A stretch of 64,000 nt of DNA from an uncultured bacterium. GTDB lineage: Bacteria > Bacillota > Negativicutes > Veillonellales > Veillonellaceae. The stretch is from assembly GCA_905214495.1 (NCBI GenBank), contig CAJMLW010000002.1:1-64000 (forward strand), in the 5' to 3' direction. The first letter of the stretch is position 1; every line of letters starts with the position of its first letter. The notes below the pieces were generated by a model. That model did not search any database. It was given only the letters and a program-made list of their open reading frames with translations, and had not been told where the DNA came from. Below are positions 52,766-62,142 of this stretch, one piece after another. The position numbers were made by a program, and so were the translations under genes.

Positions 52766-54493
52766 ATGATTTCAGGTGCCGCATACGTGGTGAAAGCATT
52801 GCAAGAGGAGAATGTTGAGATTTTATTCAACTATCCTGGTGCAGCAACCATCGATATTATGGATGAATTATATAAACAAGATCAAGTAAAGGTTATTTTA
52901 CCTCGTCATGAGCAAGCATTGGCACATGCTGCCGATGGTTATGCACGTAGTACTGGCAAGGTCGGTGTTTGTATGGTTACGTCTGGTCCAGGTGCAACAA
53001 ATCTTGTTACTGGTATCGCTACAGCTTATTCTGATAGTGTGCCAATGGTGTGTATTACTGGTCAAGTTGATTTGTCCTTAATGGGGAATGATGCATTTCA
53101 AGAAGTAGATACAGTCGGTATAGTTCGTAATGTTAGCAAATATGCAGTGACAGTTCGTGATCGTAAAGATTTGGGTCGCATTTTGAAAGAAGCTTTCTAC
53201 ATCGCTCGTACCGGCCGCCCCGGTCCTGTTTTAGTAGATATTCCTAAGAATATTCAAAAAGCGATGGGCTCTGATGTATATCCTGATGAAGTTAATATCC
53301 GTGGTTACAAGCCAAATACGACAGTTCATATCGGACAGGTAAAAAAAGCATGCTCTGTTATTGCTAAGGCTAAACGTCCTTTATTCTTATTAGGTGGCGG
53401 TATTAGCATCAGTGGTGCTAATGAATTGATGACACAGCTGGTAGATAAAACGGGAATTCCTGTAGTGACTACCTTGATGGGGAAAGGGGCTATTAGTTCA
53501 CGTCATCCATTGTACTTAGGCAATGTAGGCATTCACGGTGGCTATGCACCGAATGTGGCCATTACCGACTGTGATGTTATGATTTCCATTGGTACTCGTT
53601 TCAATGACCGTATTACCGGCAAATTGAGTACATTTGCACAAAACTGCAAAATTGTACATATTGACGTAGATGCTGCATCTATCTCTAAAAATATTAAGGT
53701 AGATATTCCAATTGTGGCGGATGCAAAACTAGCGATTGAAGCCCTATTAGAATATATTGAACCTCACGACTTAGGCGATTGGACAGCTCAATTGCAACAG
53801 TTAAAAGAAGAGCGTCCTGTTACGCAAGCTGGTGAAGAAGGTCTTACGCCTCAAAATATTATCGACTACATTAATAATCATTATGACCGTCCAGTGGTGG
53901 CGACCGATGTAGGTCAAAACCAATTGTGGACTACGCAATTCCTTGAAATCGAAGGCAATCATCAATTGTTGACATCTGGTGGTTTAGGTACGATGGGCTA
54001 TGGATTCCCTGCGGCTATTGGTGCTCAATTTGGCAATCCTACAAAACGCGTATTCGCCATTTGTGGCGATGGGGGCGTGCAAATGAATATTCAAGAATTT
54101 GCAACAGTTATGCATTACCATTTGCCTGTGACTTTGGTTGTTATCAACAATGGCTATCTTGGCAATGTGCGTCAGTGGCAACAATTATTCTACGATAAAC
54201 GCTATGCATGTACTAATTTATTGATGGATGAAAGCGCTATTGTCACTCGTGATATGATCGATAATGATGAATTTGAATACGTACCAGACTTTGTGAAATT
54301 AGCAGAAGCCTATGGTGCACAAGGTATACGTGTTACAAAAGTTGAAGAACTAGAAGCGGCCTTTACAAAAGCGGATGCTTTCAAAAAAGGACCAACACTT
54401 ATTGAATGTATCGTTCCAACAGAGTTAAATGTATTGCCAATGGTACCGGCCGGTAAATCGTTGAGCGACATGTTATTAAAGGATAAGAAATAG
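52766..54493 (+). CDS. ilvB: Acetolactate synthase large subunit
   Basis: 575 residues. Thiamine-diphosphate enzyme condensing two pyruvates (or pyruvate and 2-oxobutyrate) in valine, leucine and isoleucine synthesis. RHEQALAHAADGYARSTGKV near residue 46 has the catalytic Glu; GDGGVQMNIQEFATV near 435 is the TPP-Mg site. Start at 52766 is set by AGGAGG seven bases upstream. ilvN follows after eight bases. Confidence 0.96.
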   Translation: MISGAAYVVKALQEENVEILFNYPGAATIDIMDELYKQDQVKVILPRHEQALAHAADGYARSTGKVGVCMVTSGPGATNLVTGIATAYSDSVPMVCITGQVDLSLMGNDAFQEVDTVGIVRNVSKYAVTVRDRKDLGRILKEAFYIARTGRPGPVLVDIPKNIQKAMGSDVYPDEVNIRGYKPNTTVHIGQVKKACSVIAKAKRPLFLLGGGISISGANELMTQLVDKTGIPVVTTLMGKGAISSRHPLYLGNVGIHGGYAPNVAITDCDVMISIGTRFNDRITGKLSTFAQNCKIVHIDVDAASISKNIKVDIPIVADAKLAIEALLEYIEPHDLGDWTAQLQQLKEERPVTQAGEEGLTPQNIIDYINNHYDRPVVATDVGQNQLWTTQFLEIEGNHQLLTSGGLGTMGYGFPAAIGAQFGNPTKRVFAICGDGGVQMNIQEFATVMHYHLPVTLVVINNGYLGNVRQWQQLFYDKRYACTNLLMDESAIVTRDMIDNDEFEYVPDFVKLAEAYGAQGIRVTKVEELEAAFTKADAFKKGPTLIECIVPTELNVLPMVPAGKSLSDMLLKDKK

Positions 54494-54501
54494 GAGGGGC
54501 T

Positions 54502-55014
54502 ATGGAATTACATTTAGAAAAACGCTGCATTTCAGCATATGTAGAAAACCAAATCGGCGTATTGGCCAAAATTTCAGGCCTCTTCGCTGGTAAAAACTAT
54601 AACCTTGATACGTTGACAGTAGGTGAAACAGAAGATCCTACCATGTCACGTATGACCATTGAACTCACCTGCGACGATTTGACATACGAACAAATCATTA
54701 AGCAACTTAACCGCAGTGTTGAGGTTATTAAGGTCATCGACTTTACAGACATGCCTATTACAAAAAAAGAATTATTATTCATCAAGGTCAATAGCTGTAA
54801 AGAATCGGATAAACAAGAAATATTTCGCATTGCAGAAACCTTTGACCTTAAGGTCATCGACTACAATCGAAAATCCGTACTTGTACAATGCGTGAAAACA
54901 GTATCCAAGAACAATGATATGATTGCCTTATTTAAGGATATGTTCGTTAATCGCATCGAAGTCGTCCGTGGTGGCAGTGTTGCAATCGAAGCATTGGCGA
55001 CTCCGGATAGATAA
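54502..55014 (+). CDS. ilvN: Acetolactate synthase regulatory small subunit
   Basis: 170 residues. N-terminal ACT domain (CISAYVENQIGVLAKISGLF, NYNLDTLTVGETEDP) for valine feedback control and a C-terminal ALS_ss domain. Partner of the preceding gene. Confidence 0.97.
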   Translation: MELHLEKRCISAYVENQIGVLAKISGLFAGKNYNLDTLTVGETEDPTMSRMTIELTCDDLTYEQIIKQLNRSVEVIKVIDFTDMPITKKELLFIKVNSCKESDKQEIFRIAETFDLKVIDYNRKSVLVQCVKTVSKNNDMIALFKDMFVNRIEVVRGGSVAIEALATPDR

Positions 55015-55069
55015 TTTTAGTAGATGTACTCTCTTTTGGCAACGTAGAAAATAATGTATTGGAGGAAAC

Positions 55070-55657
55070 ATGAGTTTATTAGAAGATATTTTGGCACACA
55101 ATCGTGAGTATGTAGAGGACCAGAATACTGGTTATGTAGAAACGGATACAAAATGTAGTAAAATGCCGAGCCGTCAGATGGCAATCGTTACGTGTATGGA
55201 TACGCGTCTTGTGAATTTTTTAGAGGATTCCATGGATATTGGTCGTGGTGAGGCTAAGATTGTTAAGACTGCCGGTAATTGTATTACAGGTCCTTTTGAT
55301 GGTGTTGTTCGTAGCTTGTTAGTTTGCATTTATGAGTTAGGTGTTAACGAAATTTTTATCATTGGTCATCATGAATGCGGTATGGCTAAAACTACGGCTA
55401 AAAATTTGACAGAAAAAATGTTAGCTCGTGGTATTGCACCTGAGGCTATTCACATGGTGAAGAAGGAAATGGAACATTGGGCAGATGGATTTACGCATCC
55501 TGCAGAAAATGTGGAGGAAACAGTGGATGAATTGCGTATGAATCCATTGATTCCAAAAGACGTTCCTATTCATGGCCTTATTTTCCATCCAAGAACAGGT
55601 GAAATTGAGGTCATCGTCAATGGCTATACACAAATGAAACAATATTACGAAAAATAG
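55070..55657 (+). CDS. Beta-class carbonic anhydrase
   Basis: 195 residues. Zinc ligands Cys in VTCMDTR near residue 42 and His-Cys in IGHHECGM near 103, with the Asp-Arg dyad of CMDTR. Interconverts CO2 and bicarbonate; close to ilv and arg genes, and bicarbonate feeds carbamoyl phosphate synthesis for ArgF. Confidence 0.93.
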   Translation: MSLLEDILAHNREYVEDQNTGYVETDTKCSKMPSRQMAIVTCMDTRLVNFLEDSMDIGRGEAKIVKTAGNCITGPFDGVVRSLLVCIYELGVNEIFIIGHHECGMAKTTAKNLTEKMLARGIAPEAIHMVKKEMEHWADGFTHPAENVEETVDELRMNPLIPKDVPIHGLIFHPRTGEIEVIVNGYTQMKQYYEK

Positions 55658-55823
55658 TAGGTAAATTCTTTAATAGAGGTATTGTGAATTGAGTAATATA
55701 GATAGATTAGATATATTTGAGGTAGCCTGTAAATCAAGAAGTATAGAAAAATCTTATTTGACTTAAAGTTAAGTTTAAGTTTTATAATATATTCATATTA
55801 GTACTTAATACATATTTACATAA

Positions 55824-56096
55824 ATGAACTATATGAATAAAAGTAAACTATTAAAAACGACTGTAGCTATTGTAGCTTTGGCTGCATTAGTTACAGGTGG
55901 CTATGTATATAAAAATGATATTCGGCGCCGTATAGCTAGAACGACGGCTGTAGTAACTGGTTAAGAGATTAAGCCTCTTCTCGACTCCGACAACCGCTAT
56001 ATACGACAAATTGTAACACAAGATAACAGTACGAGTCGTACCATTATGTGGCAATCGGATGGTACACAATTGGACGAGTCTATTATAGAAAAATAA
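55824..56096 (+). pseudogene. Remnant of a metallophosphoesterase gene, interrupted by a stop
   Basis: ATG 55824 opens a frame with a membrane/signal helix (KTTVAIVALAALVTGGYVY), stops at TAA 55962, then continues in the same frame for 43 codons to TAA 56094. The second part reads YIRQIVTQDNSTSRTIMWQS, the fibronectin-like start of calcineurin-type (purple-acid) phosphoesterases. The catalytic domain is missing altogether. No clear ribosome binding site is seen. The rest of the 55657-56322 gap holds only a terminator. Confidence 0.6.
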
Positions 56097-56103
56097 ATAT
56101 GAG

Positions 56104-56163
56104 ACACCTTCTAAACAAATCAGAGTTCCTTCAATGGAATAGATATGCTAGAAGGTGTTTTTT
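56104..56163 (+). terminator. Terminator after the phosphoesterase remnant
   Basis: ACACCTTCTA (56104-56113) pairs with TAGAAGGTGT (56149-56158), followed by T. Confidence 0.88.
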
Positions 56164-56321
56164 ATATGACAAAATATAATACTTATAATGATAAATAAAA
56201 ATACAAATAACGTGTATAAATACTTGAATATAATGGTAGATAGTATTATAATACATACATAGATTATAAATATACACAAAACATGCATATAAAATGTATA
56301 AAACATAAAGGAGATATGGCC

Positions 56322-57509
56322 ATGCACACATTAGAAAGCTTAATAAAACAATATGCTTTACAATATTTAGAACAAGTTGTGGCATGGCGTCGACATATTC
56401 ATAGTCATCCAGAATTATCAGGAGAGGAACAAGAAACATCTTTATACATTCAAAAGATTCTTGGAGAATTGGGAATTCCCTATGTGAATGATGTTTCAGA
56501 TTATGCAGTTATCGGTGAAATACAAGGTGCTCATACAGGTCCTGTTATAGCGTTACGGGCCGATATTGATGCATTGCCAATCCATGAAGCTACAGGATTA
56601 CCATTTGCTTCTCAAAATGAAGGTGTTATGCACGCCTGTGGTCATGATAGTCATATAGCGATTTTGCTTGGTACTGCTGCTATTTTGCAATCAATAAAGG
56701 ACCAATTGCACGGCACAGTAAAGCTCGTATTTCAACCTTCTGAAGAGGAGGCTTTAAATCCAGGTGCACAAGGTATCGTAGATAGTGGTATTCTTAACGA
56801 TGTTGATGAAATCTTTGGCCTTCATGTATGGCCACAATTGCCAGTAGGAACAGTAGGTTTAAAAAAAGGTCATCTAATGGCTGCATCAGACCATTTCCTT
56901 GTTCATATTGAAGGAAAATCGACTCATGGTGCAGAGCCTCATAATGGTATTGATGCCATTGTAGCTGCTGCTAACTGGATTGTTAATGTGGAATCCATAG
57001 TAGCTCGCGAAACAAATCCAATGGAAAATCTTGTGTGCACCATAGGCGTTATTAATGGTGGTGATCGCTATAACGTGGGCTGTGGTGATGTATACCTCGA
57101 AGGTACATGTCGTACCTATGAACCAGAAAAACGTGATTATATTGAACGGCGGTTAGGTGAAAGCTTACAAGCTCTTGATATGATGTTTAAGACAAAGAGT
57201 ACCTTGGATTATAAACGTGGACATGGTGCTACCACCAACGATCCTGGTGCTATTGATTATGCCACATCGATTGTAGAAAAATATCTTGGTAAAGAGGCAG
57301 TAGTCCATCCAGAACATCCATCGATGGCCGCAGAGGATTTCTCCGCATATTTACAAAAAATCAAAGGTGCGTTCCTTTGGTTAGGAACTGGATTTGATGG
57401 TAATCCTGCTCTTCATAATGCAGGTTTTACTATTGATGAGACGATTCTTGAGACAGGCATTACTATGATGGCTGCCATTGCTGCCGAATATTTACAACCA
57501 AAACAATAA
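56322..57509 (+). CDS. M20-family amidohydrolase, first of two
   Basis: 395 residues of the M20D amidohydrolase group (hippurate/N-acyl-amino-acid hydrolase type). Metal ligands in HACGHDSHIA near residue 103, PSEEEALNPGAQG near 138, and a late HPSMAAEDFSAY. Start at 56322 is set by AAGGAG eight bases upstream. It is directly followed by argF; it could be an N-acetyl- or N-acyl-amino-acid deacylase tied to arginine metabolism, but this is inference. Confidence 0.88.
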   Translation: MHTLESLIKQYALQYLEQVVAWRRHIHSHPELSGEEQETSLYIQKILGELGIPYVNDVSDYAVIGEIQGAHTGPVIALRADIDALPIHEATGLPFASQNEGVMHACGHDSHIAILLGTAAILQSIKDQLHGTVKLVFQPSEEEALNPGAQGIVDSGILNDVDEIFGLHVWPQLPVGTVGLKKGHLMAASDHFLVHIEGKSTHGAEPHNGIDAIVAAANWIVNVESIVARETNPMENLVCTIGVINGGDRYNVGCGDVYLEGTCRTYEPEKRDYIERRLGESLQALDMMFKTKSTLDYKRGHGATTNDPGAIDYATSIVEKYLGKEAVVHPEHPSMAAEDFSAYLQKIKGAFLWLGTGFDGNPALHNAGFTIDETILETGITMMAAIAAEYLQPKQ

Positions 57510-57551
57510 TTTTTATATACTTATATATCGTATAGATTTGAAGGAGTTATC

Positions 57552-58562
57552 ATGAAAAGTTTACATAATAAGTCATTTAAAACCATGTTGGATTATACAC
57601 CAGAAGAAATACAATATTATTTAGATTTGGCAGCTAAATTAAAAGCGGATAAGAAGGCTGGCAAAGAAATTAAAACGATGGAAGGTAAAAACTTTGCCCT
57701 TATCTTTGAAAAGGATTCTACAAGAACACGGTGCGCCTTTGAGGTAGGTGCCGCTGATCAAGGGGCACATACTACGTACCTTGGTCCAACTGGATCTCAA
57801 ATGAATAAAAAAGAATCGTTAAAGGATACAGCGCGCGTGCTTGGTTCTATGTTTGATGGCATTGAATTCCGTGGCTTTGATCAAGAAGATGTGGACACAT
57901 TGGAACAATATTCCGGTGTACCTGTATGGAATGGCCTAACAGATATGGACCATCCGACACAAACATTGGCTAACTTTCTTACATTACAAGAAAATATTGA
58001 TAAACCATTGAATGAAATCTCTTATGCCTATGTGGGGCATGGACAATCTAATATGTGTAATGCATTGATGAGTGGTGCTGTAAAAATGGGCATGGATTTT
58101 CGCCTCATCGGTCCTAAACAATTCTGGCCAGCAGGTCCATTTTACGAAGAATGCTTGAAGGTAGCGAAGGAAACAGGCGCTACGATTACATGCACAGATA
58201 ATGTGGCAGAAGGCGTGAAAGGTCTTGATGTGATTTACACAGGCGTATGGGTAACGATGGGCGATACTTACGATATGTGGGAAGAACGGATTAACCTCTT
58301 TAAACCATTCCAAATCAATGCGGACATGATGGCTTTAACAGGCAATCCAAATACGAAATTCTGTCACTGCTTGCCAGCATTCCACAATACGGAAACGCAA
58401 GTTGGTAAAGATATCTTTGAACGATTTGGCATGAATGGTATCGAAGTAACAGAGGACGTATTTGAAGGTCCAAACTCCTTGGCATTCCAAGAAGCAAAAA
58501 ATCGCTTGCATACCATCAAGGCGGTTATGGTTGCTACATTTGGCGACTATCCAATGAAATAA
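57552..58562 (+). CDS. argF: Ornithine carbamoyltransferase
   Basis: 336 residues. Makes citrulline from ornithine and carbamoyl phosphate. STRTR near residue 56 binds carbamoyl phosphate, DHPTQ near 135 and HCLPAFH near 274 are the other active-site motifs. First gene of argF-argC-argB-argD. A catabolic role (arcB type) is possible from sequence alone, but the argCBD context supports biosynthesis. Confidence 0.95.
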   Translation: MKSLHNKSFKTMLDYTPEEIQYYLDLAAKLKADKKAGKEIKTMEGKNFALIFEKDSTRTRCAFEVGAADQGAHTTYLGPTGSQMNKKESLKDTARVLGSMFDGIEFRGFDQEDVDTLEQYSGVPVWNGLTDMDHPTQTLANFLTLQENIDKPLNEISYAYVGHGQSNMCNALMSGAVKMGMDFRLIGPKQFWPAGPFYEECLKVAKETGATITCTDNVAEGVKGLDVIYTGVWVTMGDTYDMWEERINLFKPFQINADMMALTGNPNTKFCHCLPAFHNTETQVGKDIFERFGMNGIEVTEDVFEGPNSLAFQEAKNRLHTIKAVMVATFGDYPMK

Positions 58563-58622
58563 TAGTTAGAACACAGATGGCGGGAGAGGTCATCTACTAC
58601 GTATAGTAAAGAAGGTTATAGA

Positions 58623-59573
58623 ATGAATCCATATAAGGTATTTATTGTAGGTCACGAAGGAACGACGGGCCTTAGAATTCACGAACGGCTGTCAGGTCGG
58701 AAGGATATTACATTATTATCCATTTCCGATGAGGACCGTAAAAATATTGATGTTATTGCGAGCATTGCAAAGGACGCGGATATCGTGTTCTTGTGCTTGC
58801 CTGATGCGGCCTCCAAAGAGGTTGTGGCTGCTATCGGCGATTACCCTTGCAAAATTATTGATACATCCACAGCATTCAGAACAGACGCTGATTGGGCTTA
58901 TGGATTTCCTGAACTTGGTGAAAGCTATAAACAAGATATTCAAAGTAAGAAGCATATTGCAAACCCTGGCTGCCATGCTAGTGGTATGATTGCTTGCATT
59001 GCTCCCTTAGTAAAAGCTGGTATTGCCCCAGCAGATTATCCTTTCACCATTACATCCTTAACAGGTTATAGCGGTGGCGGTAAGAAAATGATCGGTCAAT
59101 ATGAATCGGAGCCAAAGGATTATTTCCTCTACGCACCACGTCAATATGGCCTTAGTCAACAACATAAACATTTGCCAGAAGTAACCCATGTATGTGGCCT
59201 TACAGAAGCGCCAATATTCATGCCCATCGTAGACGATTACTACAGCGGTATGGAGGTCAGTGTTGGCCTACATACACGTCTATTAGCAAAACCTGTTACC
59301 GTAGAAGATGTGCATGCTGCACTCGTAGATTTCTACAAGGATAGCACTATCGTCAAGGTAGCACCACTTAACTTAGAAGAAGACAATAAACAATTGTTAA
59401 ATGCTAATAAATTAAGCAATACGGATGGCATGGTCATATCTGTTACTGGCAATAATGACAGAATGGTCATTCATGCTATTTTTGATAATTTAGGTAAGGG
59501 CGCTTCTGGTGCAGCCGTACAATGTATGAACATCGCACTTGGATTGCCAGAAGAAACGGGGCTTTCACTATGA
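58623..59573 (+). CDS. argC: N-acetyl-gamma-glutamyl-phosphate reductase, short type
   Basis: 316 residues, the shorter (type 2) ArgC. NADPH-binding VGHEGTTGLRIHERL at the N-terminus and NPGCHASG near residue 114 with the catalytic cysteine. LTGYSGGGKKMIGQYE and a late His follow. Overlaps argB by four bases (ATGA). Confidence 0.94.
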   Translation: MNPYKVFIVGHEGTTGLRIHERLSGRKDITLLSISDEDRKNIDVIASIAKDADIVFLCLPDAASKEVVAAIGDYPCKIIDTSTAFRTDADWAYGFPELGESYKQDIQSKKHIANPGCHASGMIACIAPLVKAGIAPADYPFTITSLTGYSGGGKKMIGQYESEPKDYFLYAPRQYGLSQQHKHLPEVTHVCGLTEAPIFMPIVDDYYSGMEVSVGLHTRLLAKPVTVEDVHAALVDFYKDSTIVKVAPLNLEEDNKQLLNANKLSNTDGMVISVTGNNDRMVIHAIFDNLGKGASGAAVQCMNIALGLPEETGLSL

Positions 59574-60427
59574 ACACTGTAACAAATGCAATGCGGGCGC
59601 ACATCTTAACGGCAGCCGTTCCATATATTAAACAATATACAGATAAATACGTAGTCGTAAAATACGGTGGCAATGCCATGACGGATCCAGAGCTTAAAAA
59701 ATCTGTTATGAACGATTTGTTACTACTCCAATTAGTCGGGGTAAAAGTAGTCCTCGTTCACGGCGGTGGGCCAGATATTAATAGCACCTTGGAGGCTATG
59801 AATATTGAATCGAAATTCAGCAATGGCTTGCGTGTTACCGACAAAGAAACGATGAATGTAGTCCAAATGGTGCTTGCTGGCAAGGTCAATAAAGGCCTTG
59901 TTGCAGATCTTATCGGCTTTGGTGGCCGTGCTATCGGCCTTTGTGGCGTGGACGGTGAACTCATTCAAGTACACAAGAAAAATGAAGAACTTGGTTATGT
60001 GGGGGAAGTAGATAAAATCGACCCAAAGGTTATCGACGATGTCATCAGTAAGGGATATATTCCGGTCATTTCTTCCGTTGGTTGTGACGCAGAAGGCAAT
60101 GTATATAATGTCAATGCTGATACGGCGGCTGCAAAGATTGCAGGTGCCCTTAATGCGGAAACCATGGTGGCCATGACGAATATCGATGGTGTACTACGGG
60201 ATGTAAATGATCCTAATTCCCTTATTTCAAAGATTACCCTTGCTGAAGCGGAACAGTTGAAAAAAGAGGGTGTCATCGCTGGTGGCATGATACCAAAGGT
60301 AGACTGTTGCTTAGAGGCTATCAATGCAGGAGCCCAAAAGGTTTTCATCATCAATGGTGAAATACCACACGCCATCCTCATCGAACTATTAACCGATGAA
60401 GGTCTTGGCACAATGTTTGTAAAGTAA
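59570..60427 (+). CDS. argB: Acetylglutamate kinase
   Basis: 285 residues. VVKYGGNAM near residue 25 and VLVHGGGPDIN near 62 bind substrate; GLCGVDG and AGGMIPK follow. The start at ATG 59570 overlaps the argC stop, typical of coupled translation; an in-frame upstream ATG at 59522 would extend into argC. Confidence 0.96.
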   Translation: MNTVTNAMRAHILTAAVPYIKQYTDKYVVVKYGGNAMTDPELKKSVMNDLLLLQLVGVKVVLVHGGGPDINSTLEAMNIESKFSNGLRVTDKETMNVVQMVLAGKVNKGLVADLIGFGGRAIGLCGVDGELIQVHKKNEELGYVGEVDKIDPKVIDDVISKGYIPVISSVGCDAEGNVYNVNADTAAAKIAGALNAETMVAMTNIDGVLRDVNDPNSLISKITLAEAEQLKKEGVIAGGMIPKVDCCLEAINAGAQKVFIINGEIPHAILIELLTDEGLGTMFVK

Positions 60428-60516
60428 TATAGTAGATATAACGATGGTAACATCATTTGCCATCGTTACATTGCATATAGATTGACGGCGGCTAGGCCGT
60501 ACGTTTGGAGGATATG

Positions 60517-61704
60517 ATGAGTAAGACACAAGATTTTGAACAACAAGATAAAGAGTATATAGCCAATACGTATGGCCGGTTTAACGTTTGCTTTGAAAAA
60601 GGCAAAGGTTCTTTGTTATGGGATGTAGAAGGAAAAGAATACATCGATCTTGGTTCTGGCATTGGCGTTACAGCATTTGGTGTAGACGATGATGAATGGT
60701 CCAAGGCAGTGATTGCACAAACTCATGCTTTAAACCATATTTCAAATTTATATTATTCTGTACCACAAATTAAATTGGCTGAATTATTATGTAAACGGAC
60801 AGGCATGAAAAAGGTGTTCTTCTGTAACTCTGGTGCCGAATCTAATGAATGTGCTATCAAGGCTGCTCGTAAGTATAGCCATGACAAATATGGCGATGGT
60901 CGTAATGTCATCGTTACGCTCGTAAATAGCTTCCATGGTCGTACAGTAACAACCTTGTCCGCTACAGGTCAAGATGTGTTCCATCAACATTTCTTCCCAT
61001 TCACAGAAGGATTCGTTCATACGCCTGCTAATGATATTGATGCAGCGTTGAAAGTCCTTGCTAATCCAGCAGTTTGCGCTATCATGATGGAACCTATTCA
61101 AGGTGAAGGTGGCGTTATGCCTCTCGATAAGGAATTCGTACAAGCGGTTACAAAATACGCGCATGAACACGATCAACTCGTACTTATCGACGAAGTGCAA
61201 ACAGGTAATGGTCGGACTGGTAGTCTGTATGCATATGAACAATTTGGTATCGAACCAGATATCGTATCTACGGCTAAGGGCTTAGCTGGTGGCTTGCCTA
61301 TGGGCGCAACCTTATTCAATGAAAAAACGCAATTCGTATTAACCGCAGGTGCGCATGCCACTACATTTGGTGGTAACCCTATCTGTGCGGCTGCAGGTTG
61401 TACCATCATTGAACGGTTAACACCAGAATTTTTGGCTACTGTGAAAGCTAAAGGTGATTACGTAAAACACGCCTTAGAAGGTAAACCAGGCGTGGTTGGC
61501 GTTAGTGGTATGGGCCTTATGATTGGTATCGAAACAACAGTAGATCCTAAGGACGTCATTGCTAAATGTCTAGAAAAGGGCGTAGTATGCTTATCTGCTA
61601 AAAATAAGGTTCGTTTGTTGCCAGCGCTTAATATCCCTCAAGAACAACTAGAAAAAGCAATTACCATCTTGGCTGATGTAATTGGTGAATTGGCTAGTAA
61701 ATAG
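60517..61704 (+). CDS. argD: Acetylornithine aminotransferase
   Basis: 395 residues. Class III PLP aminotransferase: GSGIGVTAFG near residue 48, NSGAESNECAIKAARKY near 106, LIDEVQTGNGRTG near 225, and STAKGLAGGLPMGA near 253 with the PLP lysine. GGAGG precedes ATG 60517. Confidence 0.95.
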   Translation: MSKTQDFEQQDKEYIANTYGRFNVCFEKGKGSLLWDVEGKEYIDLGSGIGVTAFGVDDDEWSKAVIAQTHALNHISNLYYSVPQIKLAELLCKRTGMKKVFFCNSGAESNECAIKAARKYSHDKYGDGRNVIVTLVNSFHGRTVTTLSATGQDVFHQHFFPFTEGFVHTPANDIDAALKVLANPAVCAIMMEPIQGEGGVMPLDKEFVQAVTKYAHEHDQLVLIDEVQTGNGRTGSLYAYEQFGIEPDIVSTAKGLAGGLPMGATLFNEKTQFVLTAGAHATTFGGNPICAAAGCTIIERLTPEFLATVKAKGDYVKHALEGKPGVVGVSGMGLMIGIETTVDPKDVIAKCLEKGVVCLSAKNKVRLLPALNIPQEQLEKAITILADVIGELASK

Positions 61705-61835
61705 TCTTACGTTGACAGATTCATATGTTTTGTATGAATAATTGATAAATAGATAGATAAAATCCGATGAATATGTAGACTTTATATTCTATTCGTGATA
61801 ACCTAGAATAAATAGTCTATATTGGAGGAGTAAAT

Positions 61836-62018
61836 ATGAATACAGAATCCTTACGTAATGATGTATTGGTTCCTGCTGTTGCTAAAACATTAGATATTGC
61901 AGCAAAGGCAAAACCAACAAAAGATGAGCTCTGCACAACTGCAAAAATTACTGCAGCTGTAGCGGTAGCAACTGCTGTTGTATCCTTGGCGGTACAAGCG
62001 GGATTGCGCAATCGATAA
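61836..62018 (+). CDS. Small helical protein of unknown function
   Basis: 60 residues with a strong GGAGGAG ribosome site. An amphipathic N-terminal half is followed by an Ala/Val-rich helix (ITAAVAVATAVVSLAVQAGL), possibly membrane-associated. It has its own terminator. Confidence 0.7.
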   Translation: MNTESLRNDVLVPAVAKTLDIAAKAKPTKDELCTTAKITAAVAVATAVVSLAVQAGLRNR

Positions 62019-62027
62019 GAAGCATAA

Positions 62028-62062
62028 AGAAAACGACATGGCATTGCCTGTCGTTTTCTTTT
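62028..62062 (+). terminator. Terminator after the small helical protein
   Basis: GAAAACGACA pairs with TGTCGTTTTC around a 10-base loop, then T. Confidence 0.93.
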
Positions 62063-62142
62063 ACATTTACCCTGTTATTCCCTTAAATAGAGGGATTTCT
62101 TTTCCTTTATATATTTTGGCTAACCGCTAAGGAGGCGATATG

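Noticed and set aside
52600..52766. T-box or amino-acid leader upstream of ilvB
   Set aside because: Only a short CACATC/GATGTG hairpin is present; no T-box core, leader peptide with Leu/Val/Ile codons or terminator could be found.
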